In this document: positions 59,603-64,000 of the stretch, piece after piece
Layout: every line of letters begins with the position of its first letter
How positions within the stretch are numbered: the stretch's first letter is position 1
Origin: Capitulum mitella
Lineage: Eukaryota; Arthropoda; Thecostraca; Pollicipedomorpha; Pollicipedidae
Direction: 5' to 3'
Length of the DNA stretch: 64,000 bases
Assembly: GCA_030062745.1 (NCBI GenBank)
Contig: CP099849.1
Span: 17,654,144-17,718,143 of the forward strand
Program-made: the position numbers and the translations under genes
Notes under the pieces: model-generated
Database searches by the model: none
What the model saw: the letters and a program-made list of their open reading frames with translations, nothing else
What the model was told of the DNA's origin: nothing

Positions 59603-62600
59603 TATAGTGTGTGTTAACCAAGTTTTTCCTGGTAAGAAAAAGGCTGTAAATTTGCAAAATGATAGACATATTTTTTCAGTGCAAAACGGGTCCATCTGAT
59701 GCCAAGTTTTGCCAATTTTAACCATTTATGCGTTTCTGAAGCCGTTGGCAAATAACCATCACCTTTAGAGACTTGCCCTGATCTGCAGCGTCATAAGTCG
59801 TCTTGATGGCAGGCAATGGAATGTATTTAAGGTTCTAGGGTGACGGGCTATCGTTTGCAGTTCCAATCGTCAAAATCGGACCACTGTTTCTCGAAACAGA
59901 TCAGAAGGGCAACAATTCACGTCCACGGTACAGGATGGTTGGTGAAATACCCCGCAGTATTTGGAACGTACACCATGAAACGAATGTGATACCGGTAGGG
60001 GGGAGGGGATCAAGATGCCATTTTCCTGCTGCGACATATTTTTATAGGGCTGGCTAAAAAAGTGGTCCGAAATTTCTTGGTGGCTTTGCGTTTTCTTTTC
60101 CTTTGGCTTTGCGTTTTTTTCCGCGTGTGAAATCTTCATCTACGTGTACAACGTAGTTGCAAAAAAACGACCAATTAGTAATACAGCATCGACAAATACC
60201 GGGTTTGGCTTCGACAGTCTTAGTCTGGAGTCAGGAGCGCCTGGTCTTTGCAAGCTGGCAACAGCAAGTATACAAAAAGTCTAACGTATAGACAGTCCGC
60301 AGCACATTACCTTCTAATCATACTCCGCCACCAGGGGAGTAGGAACAGTTTGCAAGACAGTTGCAATACCTGCCATTGGTCGAGGGACTCGTCGGTGACC
60401 TGTTTGAGGAATAGATCCGGCAGCCCTGTGACGTGATCTTGGTAGTGTTGCCAGACGGTGACCATTTCCGTCTCGAGCTCGGCCAACGGTGCTTCCACTA
60501 AGTCCTCGACGCCCGTCGTCGCCAGGTAACCCGACAGCCGACTTTGGGCCTGAAACAGACGACGGACAGAGTCGACTGGGGCCGGAGCAGACAGCACATA
60601 ATCTGCTGTGAGTAAAAAAGTTGTTCCATTCAATTTTGTTTGGAGTTGGTTAAAGTTCTTTCGAGCAGAAAGGATCATTATGTAAGATGTATATTCATAT
60701 TCAAGATGTAAAAATGGTAAAGCAATACGTGCAAGAAGCTTCGTGGCGCTGCGTTCACTTATTTTCTCGCATTCCTGGACAAGCATCGGGGGCGGTCAAC
60801 CGTCCCCGGTCGGGGCGGTTTAACAAGCACTTATCTGTACCGGCGAGATGGGATCTACAGGGACACGGACCAGGCATACTGGAAGAAGACTCGGATGGAA
60901 TTAATTTAACCCTCGCAAGGCCGACCTCCGGATGCATGCCGGGACGTGGGAGGGGCTGGGGTAGGGGAACTATGAGAACCCACAAGGTCTCACTGAGTCT
61001 CACAGAAAACGTAGAAATACCGCTGTAGGAATCTTGGTACAATTTTACGGAAAAACAATGATTTTTTTCAATCAGGTCAGTATAAAGGTTACCAAAGGAC
61101 AGCTGAAGTCAAATTACGTGTTGAAATTGTCGGTAAAAATTTGGGTTACCAAATGTTGCTCGTGGCTCCAAAAAGGCTAGTAATGCATAAGACATCGTAT
61201 TTATCTACGTGGTGCAGCAAAAGGACATCTGACATCAAATTTGGTCATTGCAGACAAAGCTGAAAAGGAAGGAAAATGTCACCATTTGTAGCGGTAGGTC
61301 ACGCGTTTGTTTTCCGAATGTATAACAATGCTTTTTGATGAGACGTGTTGCAAACGTGTCTGGTACGGATATGCTGCCCACGACCATCATATTACGGTCA
61401 AATAAGTTTTGCTGCTTACAAGTCAGACGTTTTTGGTGTATGTCGTATCCTCTCCACCCTATCATTGACCAGATGGGAAATAGAATAAAATGTTGTAATT
61501 CTTGTAATATCGGCTCACGCAATATATCTAAAAAAGCAGAAAGTTTACCTAACCTTAGGCCAATGACCTTGACGTTCCCGACAAATCTGATATAGCAGAA
61601 TTGTTGCATCTGTGGCACACTTCAAATGCACGAAGTTTCATGTTAACCCTATTCCCGGAGGGCTAGACGGTATGGTCGATTCCCGGCAGGAGGGGGGGGG
61701 GGGGCGGATTCGGCCCCCCTGAGATCTCGAGAACTACTTGTCCGATTACATCGCAACAAACGGTAATCGATTCGCCGTCACGTGAACTACATTTTTATAA
61801 AAAGAAATTTTCCAAATTCCGAAATTTGTGGATACAGGAGGCAAAAACGTCAAAATGGGGGGTACTTTTGGACTTCTTATAACTCCGTTGTTTATCGACC
61901 GATTTCAATGAAACTGGCATCAATCGAGAGATTATGGATAGGGCTTTTACCATGGGTCCGCAAATCTGAAATTTTGAGAAAATTCATGGGCGTTCACGGG
62001 GTTTCAGAAATAGGAGGATTAGTTTTCGTTCAGTTGAATGAACAGAAGAGGCAAACACCCTTTTTGGCTTCTGCTAGTCATGTTATACTAAACAAGTACA
62101 AATCGCATTACAATGTTTGTATAATGTTAGCATAGGCGGTGCCAGGGACATGAAGAAGGGGGAACTGTCACGGTCACACGTTTTTCAGATCAACTTGTGA
62201 CCTTTGACCTTAAATGACCTCCAGTGACCTTGGGGTCACTTGGAATGATGTGTGCATTAAATATTATCTGTAAACGTTTTCAATCATGTGAATTCACTCT
62301 ATTTCAAAAATTTTATTTTATGGCTATTGCGATATAGGGTACGCGCACTGACATTTTAGGTCATAGCTCCGTGACCCGACCTGACTGAAACTTGGTACAC
62401 AAGTAGAGCGCAGCCTTCTACGTCATATATATTCCGCGTTTGGCATTTGAAAAAATGGCGCCGAAACTATAGCAAAAAAACAAATTTTGAATTTGACCCT
62501 GACCTGACCTTGTAAAATGACCTCAGATAAACAAAATTATATCTGCACATTGCCCAACTATTTAGCTATACATCCATATAAAGTTTTAAGTTTTAGCTTT

Positions 62601-63925
62601 AAAACTCTGTTTTTGGCAGACATTTTCCTTTAACCTTAACATGGCCAAAAATGGCATGAGGTGACTCCCAAAAACGTTGCCTAGCTCCGCTCCTGAGCAA
62701 AATATAATTTTGAAATTTTGTCACGGCACGTAGAAAGAATAGCTAGGAAAAGTCACCAAGTTTCGTGAAGCTGCGTTAAAAAGCCTGGAATTGACAAGCA
62801 AAAAACCCGAGGGGGGCGGATTCCGCCCCCCCCCCTGCCGGGAATAGGGTTAAGCAAGCAAGCAAGCATACTAATTTCACGAATTGCTGCGTTGTTTGTC
62901 TTTTTTTAGAACATGGTTCTCTCGGGCCCGTTCTAGGCCAGTGGTCTACGTTTACTTCCAGTTCCAAAATGCACTAAAGGTAAACAGTGGGCATTTGAGA
63001 AGGCACCCTTAACCTCATGTCTCAGAATCGCTTTGCTATTCGGCTGTCCTCAGAAAACCGGAGTGGGTCCTCATGAGCCTTCGGAATCCAGTGCAGGTTA
63101 AGGTCCTAGAGAAGATATTTGCAAGTGATTGTCCCTTTCCCTCAATGTCTCAGCAGATTTAACAATATGTTACCTGCAGAATGTTGAGAGAGCGCCACGC
63201 ATCTCGCCGAACCTTCCACAGGTCCTTCAGCTTCTGCTTCGCTTGCACCTCGCCCGTCAGCCGATTGAACCTAATCTCGGAGTATTGTCGCAGGTTGTTC
63301 AGGATCATCTCGTTGATAGCAACTGCCTCCAGCTCCAGCTGTTCTTCAACCTACGACAATACCGGGGAGAAGAGTCGATGACTTCGATGTGGCGACTGGT
63401 TTGCTACAGTTGGTTAAATATTTTCCTTGGGTTTTCTGGACCCCAGGTTATGGTTCCGAGTGTTTTCTGGACCTGTCTGGTGTGGCCAAATGACATAGGT
63501 AGCTAATATAAGAACATAAATAGCCGGTATTATGGCACGATGCCTGTCGGGTACGTTAGCGCACAAGACTAACGGCGGCAAACAACATCATCATGTATAC
63601 GACATTACAGAAGAGGAGAGACAGAGAGAGGGGGAGAGAGAGAAACAGAGATGTCAGTAAAGTGATATAATTGGCAAAAACGGAACAAATACTGACAGCA
63701 AACACGTAAGTCGAAATAAGAACACAGCATCGTCACCTCGGCGGGCATCTTATGGAACGCCCTGGTCAGAAGCGGGTGGTACTTCTTGAAGACGTCTCGG
63801 AGCCGAGCCGTGCGTTCTGCTTCGAGTGCCATTTGTCTGCTGATGCACTCCGATATGATCTCCAGCCGACCGCGGTATATCGCGTGGAGATCATCCATCA
63901 GCGTAACAAAGTCGCCCGCCGAGTA
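35915..63925 (-). CDS. CCDC180: CCDC180-like coiled-coil protein, 11 exons in window, 5' end outside
   Basis: Exons in transcript order: 63925-63737, 63350-63174, 60549-60311, 57594-57361, 44748-44619, 44283-44167, 43842-43678, 43431-43336, 42659-42484, 41824-41719, 38470-35915. Every intron is GT-AG and phases agree at all ten junctions, giving about 1,394 residues before TGA. The first ten exons encode almost continuous helical, Glu/Lys/Leu/Arg-rich sequence like the N-terminal domain of CCDC180 (DUF4455). The last exon adds a disordered Ser/Arg-rich region and a C-terminal helical domain with an LRPGLGHP motif, as in DUF4456. Human CCDC180 is about 1,700 residues, so a few hundred N-terminal residues should lie to the right. 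The family is linked to cilia and sperm flagella; molecular role is poorly known. Identity is inferred from recalled family features, not a search. Introns hold a nested cuticle gene, a dead transposon and one TTAA element. Confidence 0.78.
39250..39440. repeat. Tandem repeat, ~70-bp unit, about 2.7 copies
   Basis: Each unit has CAGTCTCAGCAGGAATGGGC, GGACTGTGACGAGCCCGG, then TCAGCAAAAGTCAGCGGACTG. The last copy is shortened by loss of the GTCACCGGCC part. Confidence 0.82.
39823..39890. repeat. (TA)n microsatellite
   Basis: About 65 bp of TA repeats with TATG interruptions at both ends, inside CCDC180-like intron 10. Confidence 0.93.
40369..40930 (+). pseudogene. Broken C2H2-finger-like reading frame
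   Basis: A 123-codon frame starts at ATG 40369 (Lys/Arg-rich, no recognised domain) and stops at 40740. Just before the stop a different frame reads CPYEGCRFRHLLHTG. After a further shift (about 40793-40930) the DNA reads HICEICDEIITRQQLVDDHT, which has the spacing of a C2H2 finger. Three overlapping frames in a row suggest one decayed gene with two frameshifts, possibly a retrocopy or transposon-borne gene. I do not recognise the family. Confidence 0.3.
41645..41694. repeat. (TA)n microsatellite
   Basis: About 48 bp of TA repeats starting 25 bases inside the intron after the CCDC180-like exon 41719-41824. Confidence 0.93.
41719..41824 (-). CDS. CCDC180: CCDC180-like short exon
   Basis: 106 bp. 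Acceptor CTGCCTTCCTTCAG; one base completes the split Arg codon, then 35 codons (VTEIEKTVHDKRSSEI). Donor ACG|GTAAAC, phase 0. I found this exon from phase constraints; it is what makes the reading frame of the last exon fit. Confidence 0.8.
42484..42659 (-). CDS. CCDC180: CCDC180-like exon
   Basis: 176 bp. Acceptor CTTTCTGCTGCAG, phase 0. Donor CTCAG|GTAACT leaves phase 2, which the next exon completes. Encodes VLLAPERLKELQSVSAAN and a Leu-rich helix. Confidence 0.83.
43000..43290. repeat. Minisatellite, ~55-60-bp unit, about 5 copies
   Basis: Units contain GGAGCCGGCGTGTGGG, ACAGTCCCTGATTACCCC and GCGGCAGGCCCTCA variants, with a short GT run in the middle copies. It lies in the intron immediately 3' of the CCDC180-like exon at 43336-43431. 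Confidence 0.8.
43336..43431 (-). CDS. CCDC180: CCDC180-like exon next to a minisatellite
   Basis: 96 bp, 32 codons, phase 0/0. Acceptor GTACTCTGCCAG. The donor is taken as ACG|GTGACG at 43336. The frame stays open further and a second phase-0 donor, GGG|GTAAAT at 43264, exists inside the repeat array. Encodes ERRLQLLLSYSERLES. Confidence 0.7.
43678..43842 (-). CDS. CCDC180: CCDC180-like exon
   Basis: 165 bp, 55 codons, phase 0/0. Acceptor CGTTCCCGCCAG, donor CAG|GTAAGG. Encodes a Gln/Lys/Val-rich helix (AGKEVQLEQKINKSV). Confidence 0.82.
44167..44283 (-). CDS. CCDC180: CCDC180-like exon
   Basis: 117 bp, 39 codons, phase 0/0. Acceptor CTCTCCGTTTCGCAG, donor GAG|GTTAGG (weaker than its neighbours). 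Encodes AAPTQVDHLYSYIASSC and a Glu/Lys/Leu helix. Confidence 0.8.
44619..44748 (-). CDS. CCDC180: CCDC180-like exon whose 3' splice site is tandemly repeated
   Basis: 130 bp. Its first base completes an Arg codon split by the 12.6 kb intron; donor GAG|GTATAT, phase 0. The acceptor TTTTTTCGAACAG and the first coding bases are repeated three more times upstream, so this junction sits at the end of a 63-bp tandem array. Encodes EVTDVDSWEALADEH then a charged helix. Confidence 0.8.
44690..44935. repeat. 63-bp tandem repeat spanning an exon boundary
   Basis: Upstream of the exon start at 44748 (transcript order), copies occupy 44935-44873 (63 bp), 44872-44810 (63 bp) and 44809-44749 (61 bp). Each copies the pyrimidine tract/AG and the start of the exon. 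The AG is kept in the first and third copies and lost in the middle one (GAGCG). The 2-bp shortening of the third copy shifts the frame, so using an upstream acceptor leads to a stop. Confidence 0.85.
44936..50800. other. Part of the 12.6 kb CCDC180-like intron, repeat-rich
   Basis: Mostly AT-rich with no supported gene. 47300-47450 is GC-rich. 48690-50580 has scattered TGACCT/AGGTCA words like those in the TTAA elements, suggesting decayed repeats. Confidence 0.5.
47522..47554. repeat. (GT)n microsatellite
   Basis: About 16 uninterrupted GT dinucleotides, followed by ATTACG. Confidence 0.95.
50804..50831. repeat. Perfect 28-bp palindrome
   Basis: ACTGGTCATGTTTT is followed at once by its exact reverse complement, with no spacer. 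A further GGTCATGTTTTATGGTC follows at 50836-50853, a partial copy of one arm. Confidence 0.9.
50930..51160. other. Isolated GC-rich pocket in an AT-rich intron
   Basis: A CG-dense block of about 230 bp with open frames on both strands. No recognisable protein. It could be a transposed fragment, a small CpG island or an unrecognised exon. Confidence 0.45.
51488..52785 (-). mobile_element. Decayed Tc1/mariner/IS630-type transposon
   Basis: About 1.3 kb between imperfect inverted ends: TTTTTGGTACATGAAAACG at 51488-51506 against the reverse complement of 52767-52785 (TTTTTGGCACGTGAAAAGG; 16 of 19 match). The transposase remnant lies inside on the minus strand. I could not fix the flanking TA duplication. 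The left and right limits are therefore provisional. Confidence 0.6.
51655..52709 (-). pseudogene. Broken DDE transposase (Tc1/mariner/IS630 superfamily)
   Basis: Read on the minus strand, the pieces appear in the right order but in several frames. First an N-terminal part begins MACFKHQVVRDMA (52709 down to about 52480). Then a helix-turn-helix piece (RRIISQRLLARRFGISLSYV, about 52470-52350). Then the catalytic core around GDESHF (about 52240), interrupted by a TAA soon after. Last, a C-terminal piece with LRPMEDVWGLV (about 51850), the usual place of the last acidic catalytic residue. Stops and frameshifts at several points, including one in an A-run near 52060, mean it cannot make an active enzyme. 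It sits inside the large CCDC180-like intron. Confidence 0.8.
52790..55098. other. Part of the CCDC180-like intron without a recognised gene
   Basis: AT-rich. Frames of about 110-120 codons at 53248-53610 (-) and on both strands at 53626-54006 have no recognisable domain. Otherwise I see nothing. Confidence 0.4.
55099..55279. repeat. 47-bp tandem repeat carrying E-boxes, 3.85 copies
   Basis: Units read GTGCAGCGACAGCAAACCAA, CAGTGCTGCGACTCC, TCAGCTGATCAC with few changes. A CACGTG E-box spans each junction, at 55142-55147, 55189-55194 and 55236-55241, exactly 47 bp apart. A further CACGTG lies at 55696-55701. The array ends about 620 bp upstream of the cuticle gene's ATG. Confidence 0.9.
55821..55828. 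promoter_or_regulatory. Full CRE palindrome in the cuticle gene promoter
   Basis: TGACGTCA, the consensus site for CREB/ATF-type bZIP factors, 20 bp upstream of the TATA box. Confidence 0.6.
55848..55853 (+). promoter_or_regulatory. TATA box of the cuticle gene
   Basis: TATAAA in the context CCGTATAAAGGC, 54 bp before the ATG. It puts the start site near 55878 and leaves a 5' leader of about 24 nt. Confidence 0.75.
55902..56498 (+). CDS. Cuticle protein with Rebers-Riddiford chitin-binding domain
   Basis: 198 residues from ATG (context CCAGGATGT) to TGA. Residues 1-16 form a signal peptide (MYRLLVVCSLALSAAG). Residues about 38-90 form the chitin_bind_4/RR domain: the spacing G-x8-G-x6-Y-x-A-x3-GF is met at residues 64-87 (G64, G73, Y80, A82, G86-F87), with the usual Glu after the second aromatic replaced by Ala. 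A Pro/Gln/Arg-rich linker follows (101-125), then a Thr run (159-168), then a Tyr-containing tail. It would be secreted by epidermis and bind chitin in the exoskeleton. It is most like the RR-1 class, though class is uncertain. The gene has no intron, unlike many cuticle genes that split the signal peptide. It lies antisense inside the large CCDC180-like intron and has its own CRE, TATA box and poly(A) signal, so it is likely a separate transcription unit. Confidence 0.95.
   Translation: MYRLLVVCSLALSAAGQFSGDPAAAAILAETRQLNADGSADVAYAQEDGVLFKETTSKDGERRGSYEYVGDDGKKYRVEYVAGAGGFQIVSSTHVDKTPDQPRAAPQPQPRPQPQPRPAPRPAAAQTVRSGVHDFSINYDLSQSTAAPATFAAVPTARTTTTTTTTTTRRPVRKNFHTGKVSLERNNKGYVYSYTHNG
56857..56862 (+). 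terminator. Poly(A) signal of the cuticle gene
   Basis: AATAAA, 359 bp after the stop codon, in an AT-rich stretch suited to cleavage at about 56875-56890. Confidence 0.75.
56900..57360. other. Intron stretch without features
   Basis: AT-rich part of CCDC180-like intron 4 between the cuticle gene's 3' end and the exon at 57361. I see nothing in it. Confidence 0.5.
57361..57594 (-). CDS. CCDC180: CCDC180-like exon upstream of the 12.6 kb intron
   Basis: 234 bp. Acceptor ACATTACAG; donor AACAG|GTAACT, leaving phase 2 to match the exon at 44748. A shorter form starting at 57497 (acceptor CTCTGCTTCAG, phase 0) pairs with the shorter form of the previous exon. Encodes DEAYEILNAMSTMF and a Leu/Glu helix. 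Confidence 0.75.
59171..59226. repeat. (TA)n microsatellite
   Basis: About 55 bp of TA repeats with one early TATG interruption. Confidence 0.95.
59547..59608. repeat. (TA)n microsatellite
   Basis: About 60 bp of TA repeats with one TACA interruption near the right end. It lies about 320 bp from the previous tract in the same intron. Confidence 0.95.
60311..60549 (-). CDS. CCDC180: CCDC180-like exon, two possible donors
   Basis: 239 bp, entering in phase 0 after the acceptor CGTCTGTTTCAG. The chosen donor, AAG|GTAATG at 60311, leaves phase 2 and matches the next exon's start. A second donor, CAG|GTATTG at 60370, would leave phase 0 and pair with an internal acceptor of the next exon (57497). 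Both give open products, so alternative splicing is possible. Confidence 0.7.
60550..63173 (-). other. CCDC180-like intron 2
   Basis: 2.6 kb, about half of it taken up by the inverted TTAA element at 61643-62853. A TTTAACCCTCGCAAGG word near 60908 looks like another, unrelated TTAA terminus. No gene. Confidence 0.6.
61643..62853 (-). mobile_element. TTAA-bounded non-autonomous element, copy 4 (inverted)
   Basis: 1,211 bp, the reverse complement of copies 1-3, inserted in CCDC180-like intron 2. Left edge TTAACCCTATTCCCGGAGGG, right edge CCGGGAATAGGGTTAA. The half-site array is intact (TGACCT-T-TGACCT at 62208-62220). (AAGC)n follows directly at the right edge. Confidence 0.87.
63174..63350 (-). 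CDS. CCDC180: CCDC180-like exon
   Basis: 177 bp, 59 codons, phase 0/0. Acceptor ATTGTCGTAG, donor CAG|GTAACA. Encodes a Glu/Leu/Arg-rich helix (VEEQLELEAVAINEM). Confidence 0.82.
63737..63925 (-). CDS. CCDC180: CCDC180-like, first exon in window
   Basis: 189 bp, 63 codons, phase 0 at both ends. Acceptor TGTTTTTTCAAG, donor GAG|GTGACG. Encodes a charged helix (begins YSAGDFVTLMDDLHAIYRGR). Earlier exons lie beyond the right edge. Confidence 0.8.
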
Positions 63926-64000
63926 CTTGAAAAAACACAACGTTTTACTTAACAGAAATGTAAGAAGGTCTAAATTTTCGAGATCCCGCGAACTAAGTCA

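Larger units (their letters stand above)
57595..60310 (-). other. CCDC180-like intron 3
   Basis: 2.7 kb, AT-rich, with a G-run near 57673-57684, many TGACCT/AGGTCA words at 58250-58770, and two TA tracts. No nested gene recognised. Confidence 0.55.

Noticed and set aside
39823..59608. Four TA tracts as a possible matrix-attachment or origin signal
   Set aside because: They are simple (TA)n microsatellites, common in introns; nothing else supports a special role.

Overview
This is a window of animal nuclear DNA. Its clearest gene products are a cuticle protein with a Rebers-Riddiford chitin-binding domain (so an arthropod), the second zinc-finger block of a PRDM3/PRDM16/hamlet-type transcription factor, and a CCDC180-like coiled-coil protein. 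CCDC180 belongs to animals that build cilia or flagella. Finding it with a cuticle gene, together with GC-rich islands cut by AT-rich repeat-laden DNA, fits an arthropod with flagellated sperm. A barnacle-like crustacean is my best guess, at low confidence.

Layout. Positions 1-25.1 kb hold no gene I can support. They alternate CpG-dense islands with AT-rich DNA and carry several minisatellites. This may be upstream or intronic landscape of the PRDM-type gene, whose terminal exon lies at 25.12-27.14 kb (+). That exon has CtBP-type motifs, then a proline/alanine-rich stretch where the reading frame changes, then three C2H2 fingers and an acidic tail. Positions 27.1-34.9 kb are intergenic and contain three same-orientation copies of a ~1.2 kb element bounded by TTAA (a fourth, inverted copy is at 61.6-62.9 kb). 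A perfect 39-bp-arm palindrome follows at 34.9 kb.

Positions 35.9-63.9 kb are one minus-strand gene, CCDC180-like. I rebuilt eleven exons with GT-AG introns whose phases agree at every junction, giving about 1,394 residues; the N-terminus lies beyond the right edge. Ten exons are short and the last is a giant 2.55 kb exon. Its 12.6 kb fourth intron holds an intact single-exon cuticle gene on the opposite strand (55.9-56.5 kb, with CRE, TATA box and poly(A) signal) and a decayed Tc1/mariner-type transposon (51.5-52.8 kb).

The most notable non-genic signals are the TTAA element family with its ordered array of nuclear-receptor half-sites, a 63-bp tandem repeat that copies an exon's 3' splice site, and a 47-bp E-box repeat upstream of the cuticle gene. 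I see no CRISPR array, operon or RNA gene.
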